Notes: generated by a model not told the origin, from the letters alone. A stretch of 62,225 nt of DNA from an uncultured bacterium (GCA_905215325.1 CAJMPP010000010.1:1-62225), one strand, 5' to 3'; shown: positions 28,752 through 37,407, numbered from the stretch's first letter. Program-made: numbers and translations.

Positions 28752-29648
28752 ATGAGTCCGAGCATCGAGCAGCTTGATCGTTTCGTAAGATCGGCGCGTG
28801 CGGGTTCCTACAGCGCCGCTGCGCAGGAGCTGTACGTTTCCCCGCAAACCGTTTCGAAATCCGTCCATGACATGGAGCACAAGCTCAACATCGTGCTGTT
28901 CGAGCCGACAGGGCGCCGTCTGCGCCCCACTGCCCGCGGCGCGCAGGTGCTTCATCGCGCCTCCGAGGTCTTGGAGGGAGTGGACGATATCCGGCGCATC
29001 TGCGGCGACGGCGGATTGCCGGGTGCGGCGGAGGCTTCTCGGATGCGCGTTGCGGTGGCCAGCTCCCCTTTGCGCGGCAGCGTGATGCTCGAGCGCGATT
29101 TCCGCAGTTTCCGGCGCCGTTCGCATGTTGCGCTCGATGTGTCGTTCCTTTCCAGCGGCTCGTGCTTGTCGGAGCTGAGGTCCAAAGCGGTGGATGCGGC
29201 GGTGGTGCCGGGGCGCCCGGAGGCCGAGGGCCTTGTGTCGGAGCGCGTGGGCGTGGTCGAGCTGCGTTTGCTGGTGTCGCGAGGGCATTCGCTCGCATCG
29301 CGAGAGGCGCTCGCCCTTGCCGACTTGGAAGGCGCCCTGCTTGCCGAGCCGTATGATTCCCGTTGCCTTAAGGCGACGGTGCTCGAGCTGCTCTCCCGAC
29401 GCGGCGTGCGCCCGCGGTTGGCGTCGCTGGAGATGTCGGCCGCGCGGCATCATGGCTTTCTCCATGAAGACGGAGGGGCGGTGCTCGTGGTATGCGATGG
29501 CCGCCATCCCGATCAGTTCCCGGATGTGGAGGCGGTGCCGTTCGCGGAAGGGGAGGGCATGGAGTTGCCGGCATGTCTTGTATGGCGGCAGGAAGCGGAT
29601 GCTGCGCGAATGGGCGCTTTGGCAGAATGCTTGCGCGGCTCGAGGTAA
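28752..29648 (+). CDS. LysR-type transcriptional regulator
   Basis: A 298-residue LysR-family protein. The N-terminal winged helix-turn-helix spans residues ~3-62 (IEQLDRFVRSARAGSYSAAAQ, then PQTVSKSVHDMEHKLN), and a periplasmic-binding-protein-like effector domain follows. The frame opens earlier, at 28707, but the ATG at 28752 is preceded by GAGGGGG and starts at the usual LysR position. No divergently transcribed target lies next to it: the upstream neighbour is the DegV gene on the same strand, separated by a terminator. Target and effector are unknown. Confidence 0.85.
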   Translation: MSPSIEQLDRFVRSARAGSYSAAAQELYVSPQTVSKSVHDMEHKLNIVLFEPTGRRLRPTARGAQVLHRASEVLEGVDDIRRICGDGGLPGAAEASRMRVAVASSPLRGSVMLERDFRSFRRRSHVALDVSFLSSGSCLSELRSKAVDAAVVPGRPEAEGLVSERVGVVELRLLVSRGHSLASREALALADLEGALLAEPYDSRCLKATVLELLSRRGVRPRLASLEMSAARHHGFLHEDGGAVLVVCDGRHPDQFPDVEAVPFAEGEGMELPACLVWRQEADAARMGALAECLRGSR

Positions 29649-29997
29649 CGGTCCGGGACAGGCGCGCCGATCAGGTGCGCCTGTCCCGGGTTTTTCGCGT
29701 TCCGGAGATGTGCGGCCGCGGGATGGGGTCGATCGCGCTATGTTGGGATGGCCTTCCCTAAGGCTAGCCGTTCTCGACCATGCAGCCTATCGCCCAGCAC
29801 CAGCATGCGAGCTCGCGGGTTGGTGCGACGTTGGCCTTGTTCTTGTGGACGCCGCGAGCGGGCATGCCCTCGGCTCGTTGGATGCTCGGCGTGGAGGGCG
29901 CGAAAAGGCTTCGGTTGCAGCGTTGAGGCGCTGTTTGTGCGCGTTATGACAGAGCTTGGCATGCCTGAGCTGTCCATGTGCGTTGTGTGGGCAGCTA
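29649..29997. other. Gap between convergent LysR and NarL-type regulator genes
   Basis: About 350 bases. Apart from the terminator at 29653-29695, nothing convincing was found. A 69-codon plus-strand frame (29740-29949) has no ribosome-binding site and weak codon bias. No T-run terminator for the minus-strand regulator could be identified. Confidence 0.4.
29653..29695 (+). terminator. Terminator after the LysR gene
   Basis: CCGGGACAGGCGC pairs with GCGCCTGTCCCGG and is followed by GTTTTT. Confidence 0.85.
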
Positions 29998-30639
29998 CTA
30001 CAAGTCAAGCAGCTTATGCCGCAGCGCGTAGTCGACGGCATCGGCGCGCGTTTTCAGATGCAGCTTCTTGAATATCTTGCTGCGGTGCGCCTCCACTGTT
30101 TTCACGGATAGAAACATGCGCTCGCCGATTTCCTTGTTCGTGTGGCCTCGTGCGATAAGCTGCAAAATCTCAAGCTCGCGGCTGGATAGCTGTTGGAAAG
30201 AGGGGTCGTTCGCCTCGGCGCCTCCCGTATGCTTTGCAAGCAGCGTGGCCATGGTGGGGTGAATGTAGCTGCCGCCTGCAGCAACATCGCGCACGGCTTG
30301 GCGCAGCTGTTCGGGCGTCGAATTCTTCAGCACGTAGCCTGCCGCGCCGCCGCGCAGGGTGTACAGCAGGTATTCCGGCTCGGCGAACATGGTGAGGATG
30401 ATCACTTTCGTGTTGGGGAAGTCGCGTGCAACCTTTTCGCAAGCCACCAGCCCGCTTTGCCCGGGAGGCATGGAGATGTCAAGCAGCAGCACTTGCGGTT
30501 TATGCTGCGCTACAAGCGAATAGGCTTGTGTTCCCTCGGCGGCTTCCGCTACCACGGCAATGTCCGGGTCCGCTTCAAGCAGCAGCTTGATGCCGGTGCG
30601 CACCACCTCGTGGTCATCGGCGAGAATCACGTTGATCAT
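29998..30639 (-). CDS. NarL/FixJ-family response regulator
   Basis: A 213-residue regulator: a receiver domain (residues ~2-118) with the acidic pocket D8-D9, phosphoacceptor D54 in LLLDISMP and Lys in VLKNS, and a LuxR-type helix-turn-helix (~148-205; LSSRELEILQLIARGHTNKEIG...KTVEAHRSKIFKKL). It starts within the kinase stop codon (overlap of 4 bases), so the two are co-translated. Genomic position, divergent from nrfA, suggests control of nitrite reduction, as NreC or NarL do elsewhere. The frame is open upstream of 30639, but MINVILADDH is the family N-terminus. Confidence 0.92.
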   Translation of the reverse strand: MINVILADDHEVVRTGIKLLLEADPDIAVVAEAAEGTQAYSLVAQHKPQVLLLDISMPPGQSGLVACEKVARDFPNTKVIILTMFAEPEYLLYTLRGGAAGYVLKNSTPEQLRQAVRDVAAGGSYIHPTMATLLAKHTGGAEANDPSFQQLSSRELEILQLIARGHTNKEIGERMFLSVKTVEAHRSKIFKKLHLKTRADAVDYALRHKLLDL

Positions 30640-31874
30640 TGAGGTTCCTCCTGGGCGCGCATGGGCGTGACCAGCGTGACGCGCGTGCCGGTAGCGCCTG
30701 ATTCGATGGAAAGCGTGGCGCCGACCTGGTTTGCGCGCTCTTGCATGCCCAAAAGCCCGCAGCCGCTGCCTTTGATGGTGGGGTGGGCAACGTCGAAGCC
30801 ACATCCGTCGTCGGAAACGCAGATGTGCAGCCAGTCGCTTGCGGCCTCAACCTGCACGCGCACCGTGTCGGAGCCCGAATACTTGCAAGCATTCGTCATG
30901 GCTTCTTGGCAGATGCGGTAGGCCTGTGTTTCCAGCGCGCGGTCGAAACGCGGCAGCGTCAAATCGCCCTCGAACGCAACGGCCGAGCCATACGTTTGCT
31001 CAAGCACCAGCGCTTGGCTACGCAGCGCGGGCACGAAGCCAAGGTGGTCAAGCGCGCTGGGCCGCAGCATGACGGAGATGTTGTGCAGCTCGTCGAGCAC
31101 GGCGTTGATGCCGCCGTGAGCCTCGTCGAGGATGGCAGCCCCCTCGTCATCAAGATGCTCGCGAAGCCGCTGCAGCGAAAACGTGACGGTGAGTAGCTCT
31201 TGTGCAACGCCGTCGTGCAATTCGCGCGATATGCGCCGGCGCTCTTCTTCCTGGGCGCCGATGATGCGCGCAAGGTCGTTGCGAATGAGGCGCGGAGAGC
31301 CATCGTTTTCCGAGGGGCCGCTTCCGCTGGGTGCGTCTGCCCGTCCGAGCGGAACGTTGGCGTCGTCGTGCAGGCTTGCATCGAACCCGATGAACCCTTC
31401 GGAAACAACGGTCAGCCCGCAAAACGTTCCGCGCAGCTCGTTGGTGATAAGCGAGCGAAACGTCTGGGCATGGCTTTTGCTGACATCGCGAAACGCGCAC
31501 AGCAGCACGGCGATGACGTGGTGGTTGCGTTTGAGGGGCAGTGCGCATAGGCTGCGCAGGTCTTCGGCGAACACGATGGGGTAGGACGAGTATTCGCGCG
31601 GGTCAAGCTCGGAATCGATATCGGTGAACAGCATGGGTTTGCCGGCCTTCAGCACGATGCCGCCTACGCCATGGCCGGGCGCCAACGCGATGCGCCGGTG
31701 CCGGTTGCTTGTTTCGCCGGCGCTGTACACCCATTTCAGCGGTGCGCCGACGAATGCGGTGATGCCCATGGTGACGAAGTCGAAGTTAAGTCGCGCGCGA
31801 AGCTGCTCGACGGCGCGTTGAAACGCTTCGTTGTTTCCGTCAAGCGTTGCCCGGTCGAAATTAGAAGCCCCCAT
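30636..31874 (-). CDS. Cytosolic GAF-domain sensor histidine kinase (NarX/NreB-type core)
   Basis: A 412-residue kinase without membrane helices. A GAF domain (residues ~20-155) is followed by a HisKA_3 dimerisation domain with the phosphorylated His220 in RRRISRELHDGVAQE and a HATPase with DDGCGFD and GLLGMQERA. Unlike NreB, it has no four-cysteine Fe-S cluster in the sensor; unlike NarX, it has no periplasmic domain. Nitrate-binding NreA of staphylococci is a GAF protein, so nitrate or nitrite sensing by a fused GAF domain is possible, but this is inference. The start at 31874 has GGAAAGGA upstream. Confidence 0.9.
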   Translation of the reverse strand: MGASNFDRATLDGNNEAFQRAVEQLRARLNFDFVTMGITAFVGAPLKWVYSAGETSNRHRRIALAPGHGVGGIVLKAGKPMLFTDIDSELDPREYSSYPIVFAEDLRSLCALPLKRNHHVIAVLLCAFRDVSKSHAQTFRSLITNELRGTFCGLTVVSEGFIGFDASLHDDANVPLGRADAPSGSGPSENDGSPRLIRNDLARIIGAQEEERRRISRELHDGVAQELLTVTFSLQRLREHLDDEGAAILDEAHGGINAVLDELHNISVMLRPSALDHLGFVPALRSQALVLEQTYGSAVAFEGDLTLPRFDRALETQAYRICQEAMTNACKYSGSDTVRVQVEAASDWLHICVSDDGCGFDVAHPTIKGSGCGLLGMQERANQVGATLSIESGATGTRVTLVTPMRAQEEPQ

Positions 31875-32011
31875 GCTCTTCCTTTCCCGCTTGATGCTCC
31901 CCGCGCACATTATAGGACGCAGCCTCGGGGGATGACCAGTGCCCGCGTGCGTGGGCAACCGTGCGGTAAAGAAACAAAATGCCAGGCCAGAAGGTATTCA
32001 TTGGAAAACTA

Positions 32012-32025
32012 TAGGGGTTTCCCCG
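32012..32025. promoter_or_regulatory. NreC-like inverted repeat upstream of nrfA
   Basis: TAGGG-GTTT-CCCCG resembles the staphylococcal NreC box TAGGG-N4-CCCTA (8 of 10 conserved positions). It sits in the 263-base divergent region, 113 bases before the nrfA start. An outer GGAAA/TTTCC pairing overlaps it. It is a candidate binding site for the NarL-type regulator encoded alongside. Confidence 0.45.
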
Positions 32026-32137
32026 CGTGTTTTATCGGGCGTTTCCCACAAAGGGCCTTCGCCATCTTCGCCCGCGCGCAAAGGCGCGTAACGTGGCGTC
32101 GTGGAGAGATATCGCCCCAGAAGGGAGGAAAGCGGAA

Positions 32138-33469
32138 ATGACGAAAGCGAAAAGGAACAAGTCGGTTGCGTGGGTTGCGGCCCTGTGCGCCTTCGGCCTG
32201 GTCGTTGGCCTTTCGGCATGCGCGCCGAACGCCGACAAGGCCGGTCGCGCCGACCAAAAGGCCACGGACAAGCCCGTGGCGCAGCAGGTTGAGCAGGTGC
32301 CCGAAGCCGACGAGTATGGCGTGGTGCACGCCGATCAGTGGGCGCAGGACTATCCGGACCAGTACGCGACGTATCGGGAAAACGACGCGAACGGCACGGA
32401 GGGCAAGCACGACTACCTGCAGCTGTATCCGGCGCTGAACACCATGTACAAAGGCTATGCCTTCGCACTGGGCTATGATGAAGCGCACGGGCACACCCAC
32501 GCGCTTCAATCGGTGAAGGAAACGCCGCGCACGCAGAAGAAAGAGCAGCTGGCAAACTGCATCTCGTGCAAAACCCCGCAGTACACCGCGCTGGTGAACG
32601 CCGAGGGGGACACGGCTTATCAGGGCAAGTTCAAGGACATGATCGACCAGTTCGACGAGCCCATCAGCTGCTATAACTGCCACGAGAACGACCCGACCCA
32701 GCTGGTGGTGGGCAACAAGTTCTTCGTGCGCGCGCTTGGCGACGACGTGAACAACGAGAAGAAGGCGCCGCTTGCCAGCCAAACGTGCGGCCAGTGTCAC
32801 AACGAGTACTACTTCGATCCCTCGACGAAGGCCACGACGAACCCCTATACGGGAACCGATAAGATGACGCCTGACGCCATCCTGGCGTATTACGACAACC
32901 TGGGATTTTCGGATTGGAGGCACGCTGACACCATGGCACCCATGATCAAGGTGCAGCACCCCGAGTTCGAAACCATGTACGGCGGCGAGTCAACCACCAT
33001 GGCGCGCATCGGCTACACGTGCGCCGATTGCCACATGGGCACGCAAACGGCCGAGGATGGCACGGCGTATACCTCGCACAATTGGATCAGCCCGCTTGAA
33101 AACGAGGACATGCTTGCCAACGACTGCAACAACTGCCACGCCAACCTGAAGAGCGAAGTGGCTGCCACGCAGGCAAAAGAAGAGCAGCGTGTGACGTCGA
33201 TCAGCGAGAAGATCGAGAACCTGACGAACAAGATCGCCACGCAGTATGCCGACGAGATCGCCGCCATCAAGGCCGCCAAGGACGCCGGTGGCAAGCAGGA
33301 CCCCTCTGCCGAGCTGGCCGCGCTGTGGAAGCTGCAGCGCAACGCGCAGTTCTACTGGGATTTCGTGATGGTTGAAAACAGCGAGGGCGCTCATAACCCC
33401 GACCTGACGTTTGAAACCCTGGACAAGGCGGAAGCGGCCGCTGACCAGGCATTGTCGATGCTTGCGTAA
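32138..33469 (+). CDS. nrfA: Pentahaem cytochrome c nitrite reductase, lipoprotein form
   Basis: Reduces nitrite to ammonium with six electrons. The 443-residue protein has five haem sites in the standard order: CISCK at 141-145 (the lysine-ligated catalytic haem), then CxxCH at 178, 217, 295 and 330. Catalytic residues are visible: Y224 in CGQCHNEYYF and H274 in VQHPEFE; R131 is the likely active-site arginine. The N-terminus carries a signal peptide with a lipobox (LSAC, Cys28), so it is probably anchored on the outer face of the membrane. The frame opens at 32027, but the ATG at 32138 has GGGAGGA and begins the signal peptide. nrfH follows. Confidence 0.96.
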   Translation: MTKAKRNKSVAWVAALCAFGLVVGLSACAPNADKAGRADQKATDKPVAQQVEQVPEADEYGVVHADQWAQDYPDQYATYRENDANGTEGKHDYLQLYPALNTMYKGYAFALGYDEAHGHTHALQSVKETPRTQKKEQLANCISCKTPQYTALVNAEGDTAYQGKFKDMIDQFDEPISCYNCHENDPTQLVVGNKFFVRALGDDVNNEKKAPLASQTCGQCHNEYYFDPSTKATTNPYTGTDKMTPDAILAYYDNLGFSDWRHADTMAPMIKVQHPEFETMYGGESTTMARIGYTCADCHMGTQTAEDGTAYTSHNWISPLENEDMLANDCNNCHANLKSEVAATQAKEEQRVTSISEKIENLTNKIATQYADEIAAIKAAKDAGGKQDPSAELAALWKLQRNAQFYWDFVMVENSEGAHNPDLTFETLDKAEAAADQALSMLA

Positions 33470-33630
33470 CAGCGCAGGCGGTGATTCTCTCCGATAGGCT
33501 TCGGGGCACATTGCCGGGAACGCGTGCGGAACGCGGGGCGCGGACTCCGCTGCAGCGTTTCGTCAGGTTGCGCATCGAAGCGAAACCGCTGTAAAGTTCG
33601 AACCTTTTTGGGAAAGGAGGTTCCGCGTAT

Positions 33631-34341
33631 ATGAGCAAGCAAGAGGCAAACGGCGGCATGGCGCCGTCGAAGAAGCGCAAGACGGACCGTAGGTGGCCCA
33701 TCGTGGCTGCAGTGGTTGCGGTGGTGGTTGCCGTTGCCGGCGGAGGGTTCTGGGTATGGCACGAGCAGCCCAGTTTCTGCAACGCTATCTGTCACACGCC
33801 GATGGACCCTTACGTTGCGGCGTTCGATCAGCAGCCGGGCACGGCGGGCGTGGACAAGTGGGGCAACGAAGTGTCGAACACCAGCTCCATGCTGGCCGTG
33901 GTGCACGCTGCGTCGAAAGACGAAGGCGGTGCGGACGCGAACTGCCTGAGTTGCCACAAACCCACCATCGCCCAGCAGCTGACCGAGGTGAGCGAGTGGT
34001 CTACCGGTAACATGCCCCTGTTCGCCAACGAGGCGTACGGGCTGGTGCTTGGCGAGCGCGACACCGAGCAGCTTGGCGAGTGGCTTGGCCAGGAAGGCGA
34101 TGCGTTCTGCCTGAACGAGGCGTGCCACAACATAACCCGCCAGGACTTGGTGAAAAAAACGGCGCGCTATGGCGAGCGCAACCCGCACATGGCCATGCAC
34201 GGCCAGCAGCGCGATTGCGGCGATTGCCACAAGGCGCATCGCGCTTCGGTGAACGCGTGCAGCCAGTGCCACGAGGATGCTCCCATCCCCGATGGCTGGC
34301 TGACGTACGACCAAGCGCAGGAAACAGCGCAGCGCGCATAG
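33631..34341 (+). CDS. nrfH: NrfH-like membrane multihaem cytochrome c with atypical haem motifs
   Basis: Quinol-oxidising partner that passes electrons to NrfA. The 236-residue protein has one N-terminal membrane helix (~23-44) and then five haem-binding motifs: C50-AI-C54-H with three residues between the cysteines (CX3CH, in CNAICHTPMDPYV), CLSCH at 105, C160-C165-H with four residues between (CX4CH), and CxxCH at 196 and 210. Standard NrfH has four CxxCH motifs and about 150-180 residues, so this is a longer relative. The ATG is preceded by AAAGGAGG. It follows nrfA rather than preceding it, as is usual in proteobacteria. Confidence 0.85.
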   Translation: MSKQEANGGMAPSKKRKTDRRWPIVAAVVAVVVAVAGGGFWVWHEQPSFCNAICHTPMDPYVAAFDQQPGTAGVDKWGNEVSNTSSMLAVVHAASKDEGGADANCLSCHKPTIAQQLTEVSEWSTGNMPLFANEAYGLVLGERDTEQLGEWLGQEGDAFCLNEACHNITRQDLVKKTARYGERNPHMAMHGQQRDCGDCHKAHRASVNACSQCHEDAPIPDGWLTYDQAQETAQRA

Positions 34342-34357
34342 GGCGTGCGAGAGGGGG

Positions 34358-34384
34358 AAAGGGTCGCGAATGCGGCCCTTTCTT
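34358..34384 (+). terminator. Likely terminator after nrfH
   Basis: AAAGGGTCGC pairs with GCGGCCCTTT (one G-U pair) around a GAAT loop; only a short T-rich tail follows. It separates the nrf and ccm genes. Confidence 0.5.
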
Positions 34385-34504
34385 CGGTAAACGGGTGGTT
34401 TAACGAGCAAATTACACTATCTGGGTGATGGAATACCTCCGTTGTTTTCGATATGGTTACCGTTAGAAAGCAAGAAAGAAACGCTTAAGGAAAAGGGAGG
34501 GCCT

Positions 34505-35170
34505 GTGAATACGAGGACGAAGCGTCGCATGATGGCGGTAACCGGCATCATCGTCATCGTGCTGGTCGTGATCTTGGCCGTCGCCGGCGGCTCCGGGGCT
34601 GCGAAGTCGGCCACCGTCGCCGACGCCGTTGCGGGCAAGTATGCAGACCAGAAGATCCAGGTGACGGGCAACGTGGTGGAGAACTCCTACGCCACGAACG
34701 GCAACGTGCTCACGTTCGCCATTTACGACAAGGACGGAAACCCCGGTGATCGGCTCGAGGTGCGCTATGAAGGCGGCGTGTCGGCCACGTTCGGCAACGA
34801 CGTGACCGCCATCTGCACGGGCAAGATCGCCGATGACGGCGTGCTGCATGCCACCGAGCTGGTGACGAAGTGCCCTTCGAAGTACGAGAACGCCTCGAGC
34901 GCGTTGAGCGTCTCCCGTCTGCTCGAGTACGGCGACCAGGTTGTCGACAAGCCGGTGAAGGTTTCGGGCACGGTGCAGGCAGGCTCGCTGAAGGCGGCGG
35001 GCACGGGCGATCGCTTCGTGTTGGCAGACCCTGATTCCGACAAGACGCTCCCCGTCGTATTCGACGGCGCGCTGTCCGACGAGATTGCCGAGGGAAGCTC
35101 GCTGGTGGTCACCGGTAGCCTGTCGGCAGACGGCAAGCTCACGGCCACCGACGTGGCGCTTGAGGGTTAG
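34505..35170 (+). CDS. ccmE: Cytochrome c haem chaperone CcmE, cysteine type, two-domain
   Basis: Periplasm-facing haem chaperone of Ccm system I. The 221-residue protein has a membrane helix (~10-30) and an OB-fold domain (~45-127). The haem-binding motif reads C123-PSK-Y127 (CxxxY) instead of the usual HxxxY. A second OB-like segment (~140-220; PVKVSGTVQAG...VFDGALSDEIAEGSSLVVTGSL) follows that resembles the first and may be a duplication. The start is GTG at 34505, with GGGAGGG just upstream; the frame is open from 34442. It heads the ccmE-F-A-B-C-D cluster, next to the multihaem cytochromes it presumably serves. Confidence 0.88.
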   Translation: MNTRTKRRMMAVTGIIVIVLVVILAVAGGSGAAKSATVADAVAGKYADQKIQVTGNVVENSYATNGNVLTFAIYDKDGNPGDRLEVRYEGGVSATFGNDVTAICTGKIADDGVLHATELVTKCPSKYENASSALSVSRLLEYGDQVVDKPVKVSGTVQAGSLKAAGTGDRFVLADPDSDKTLPVVFDGALSDEIAEGSSLVVTGSLSADGKLTATDVALEG

Positions 35171-35185
35171 GAAGAGGTTTCACGC

Positions 35186-37393
35186 ATGTCGACTATCGGC
35201 CTTATGGGCCTGCTGGTGGCGTTCGCCGGCGTGGCCGTATCGGTGCTGTGCCTGTTTGCGGGCGCGATCTTGGGGCGCAGGGGGGAAAGCTCGCTTGGCG
35301 AGACCCTGACGTGGGGCGGGCATATCGCCTCCATCCTGACCACGGTGGCGCTCACCGTATGTTGCGGCATCCTGGTGTACTGCTTCTTCGCGGGCGACTA
35401 CTCCATCGAGTACGTGCTCAAGCAGCATAGCAATGCCGAGGGCGCGCTCGGCTGGCTGTTCAAGCTGTCCGGTTTGTGGGCTGGCCGCGAGGGCTCGCTG
35501 CTGTTTTGGGCGTGGCTTATCAGCGTGTTCAACTCCGTTGTGGCCATTCGCGACCTCAAAAGCCCGCGCAAGCTGGACTCCATGGCCCTTATGGTGTCGC
35601 AGCTGGTGCTGGCGGCGTTCGTGGGCGTGCTGCTGTTCAGCGAGAGCAATATGCCGTTTACCGTGACGCCGGACAAGTACTACAACTCCAATGGCACGCT
35701 GACCAACGCGGCCACCATGCTGGGTATGAACTCGCTGTTGGAGCACTGGGCCATGGCCATTCATCCGCCCACGCTGTTCGTGGGTTATGCGGGCTTGACC
35801 ATTCCGTTCGCGTACGCCATCGCCGCGCTTATCGTGAACGATTCGTCGAAGGAATGGGTGGTGCGCAGCCAGCGCTACGCCTTGTTCTCTTGGCTGTTCC
35901 TGGGCATCGGCATCGGTTTGGGCTCCGTGTGGGCTTACGTGGTGCTTGGCTGGGGCGGCTACTGGGGCTGGGACGCCGTGGAAAACGCCAGCTTGCTTTC
36001 GTGGCTGGTGGGCGTGGCCTTGATTCACAGCTTCACCGTGTACCGTCAGCGAGGCGCGTTCAGGCGCTGGAGCGTCATGTGCGCCTGCATCACGTTCGCG
36101 TTCGTTATCGTGGGCACGTTCATTTCCCGCTCTGGCCTGGTGCAATCCGTGCACGCGTTTGAGGGCGACCCGGTTTCGCTCGTGCTGTTCGGCGCGCTTA
36201 TCGCGGTGGCGCTGCTTGCGGGCATCGTGGGCCTGATCGTGCGCTGGAAGAGCTTCGGCCCGGCGGCCGACGGCTCCGACGAGGTGGAGCACCTGCTGTC
36301 CAAGGAGGGCGCGTACTACTTCAACAACGTCATCATGGTGGTGTTCGCCACGCTGCTGGCATACCTGACCATCTCCTCGGCGCTGCCCGACTTCCTGCCG
36401 TTCGGCGGCCAGACCGTGTCCTCGGGGACGTTCAACGCCATCGCCCGCCCGCTTGGTGTGGTGTACCTGGCAATCCTGGCCATCTGCCCGCTTCTGGCGT
36501 GGGGTTCCACGCTGCGTGCGAAGTTCCTGAAGCAGGCGCGCATTCCCGCCATCTGCGCGGTGGTGCTGTTCGTGGCGCTGGCGGTGTACTGGGGCACGTA
36601 CCTGGTGCCCAGCTACGATGCCATCATCGCTGCTGGCGGAACCACGGCTGAAGAACTGGCAAGCGACGGCCCGGCCTGGTATTACAACGGTTTGGCGCTT
36701 GTGGGCTTCTTCGTGGCCAGCGTGCTGTTCTTCAACTCGCTGTTTATGCTTGGCCGCACCATCGGCGCGTACGAGAAGGCGCACGGATGCGGCGCGCTGG
36801 CGGCCTTCGGCGGCTGCCTGCGCAACAACGCGGCACGCTTCGGCGGTTTCCTGTCGCACGCGGCCATGGCCATCATCTTGGTGGGCCTTATCGGCTCGTC
36901 CATGTACGTGACGGAGAAGGTGGCCTACATCGGTTACGACGAGTCCACCGACACCGCGGCGGAGAACTTCACCATCAAGGGCTACGAGCTTGAGTACACG
37001 TCGAACTCCGTGACCGAGGTCAACGGCGGCAACGACATTCTGTACACCGTGAACTACGACGTGTACAAGGATGGCAACTACATCGGCTCGGTTAGCCCCG
37101 CCGTGCAGCTGGCGCAGAAGACCCAGCAGCAGAAGCTGGTCGCCAGCGTCATCTCGCTGCCCACCGAGGATCTGTTCGTGGTGTACCGCGGCGTGAACAA
37201 CGACGGCGCATTCTCCATGGACGTGCGCGTCAACCCGCTGATCTCGCTTGTGTGGGTGGGCTTTGGCCTGCTGATGGTGGGCGTGTGCGTGGCCACGTTG
37301 GGCCGCCGTCGCGCAAGCCGTAAGCTTACCGACAGCCAGCGCACCGCCGCCGACGCCGCTGCAGGCGAATCGGCCAGCGTGGATGCTGCATAA
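35186..37393 (+). CDS. ccmF: Cytochrome c haem lyase subunit CcmF
   Basis: Membrane subunit of the haem ligase that attaches haem to apocytochromes. The 735-residue protein has some 14-15 helices. The tryptophan-rich haem-handling motif is visible as WGGYWGWDAVENASLLSWL near residue 255, and flanking conserved histidines occur in EHWAMAIHPP and GFLSHAAMAIILVG. A large extracytoplasmic segment near the C-terminus (~590-695) precedes the last helix. The ATG follows GGAAGAGG and lies 15 bases after ccmE. No ccmH or ccmG is present in the window; reduction of apocytochrome thiols must be supplied elsewhere. Confidence 0.95.
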   Translation: MSTIGLMGLLVAFAGVAVSVLCLFAGAILGRRGESSLGETLTWGGHIASILTTVALTVCCGILVYCFFAGDYSIEYVLKQHSNAEGALGWLFKLSGLWAGREGSLLFWAWLISVFNSVVAIRDLKSPRKLDSMALMVSQLVLAAFVGVLLFSESNMPFTVTPDKYYNSNGTLTNAATMLGMNSLLEHWAMAIHPPTLFVGYAGLTIPFAYAIAALIVNDSSKEWVVRSQRYALFSWLFLGIGIGLGSVWAYVVLGWGGYWGWDAVENASLLSWLVGVALIHSFTVYRQRGAFRRWSVMCACITFAFVIVGTFISRSGLVQSVHAFEGDPVSLVLFGALIAVALLAGIVGLIVRWKSFGPAADGSDEVEHLLSKEGAYYFNNVIMVVFATLLAYLTISSALPDFLPFGGQTVSSGTFNAIARPLGVVYLAILAICPLLAWGSTLRAKFLKQARIPAICAVVLFVALAVYWGTYLVPSYDAIIAAGGTTAEELASDGPAWYYNGLALVGFFVASVLFFNSLFMLGRTIGAYEKAHGCGALAAFGGCLRNNAARFGGFLSHAAMAIILVGLIGSSMYVTEKVAYIGYDESTDTAAENFTIKGYELEYTSNSVTEVNGGNDILYTVNYDVYKDGNYIGSVSPAVQLAQKTQQQKLVASVISLPTEDLFVVYRGVNNDGAFSMDVRVNPLISLVWVGFGLLMVGVCVATLGRRRASRKLTDSQRTAADAAAGESASVDAA

Positions 37394-37407
37394 CAGATGA
37401 AGCAAGG

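Noticed and set aside
29740..29949. 69-codon plus-strand frame between the LysR and NarL-type regulator genes
   Set aside because: Some protein-like content, but no ribosome-binding site and only mild codon bias; no support beyond being open.
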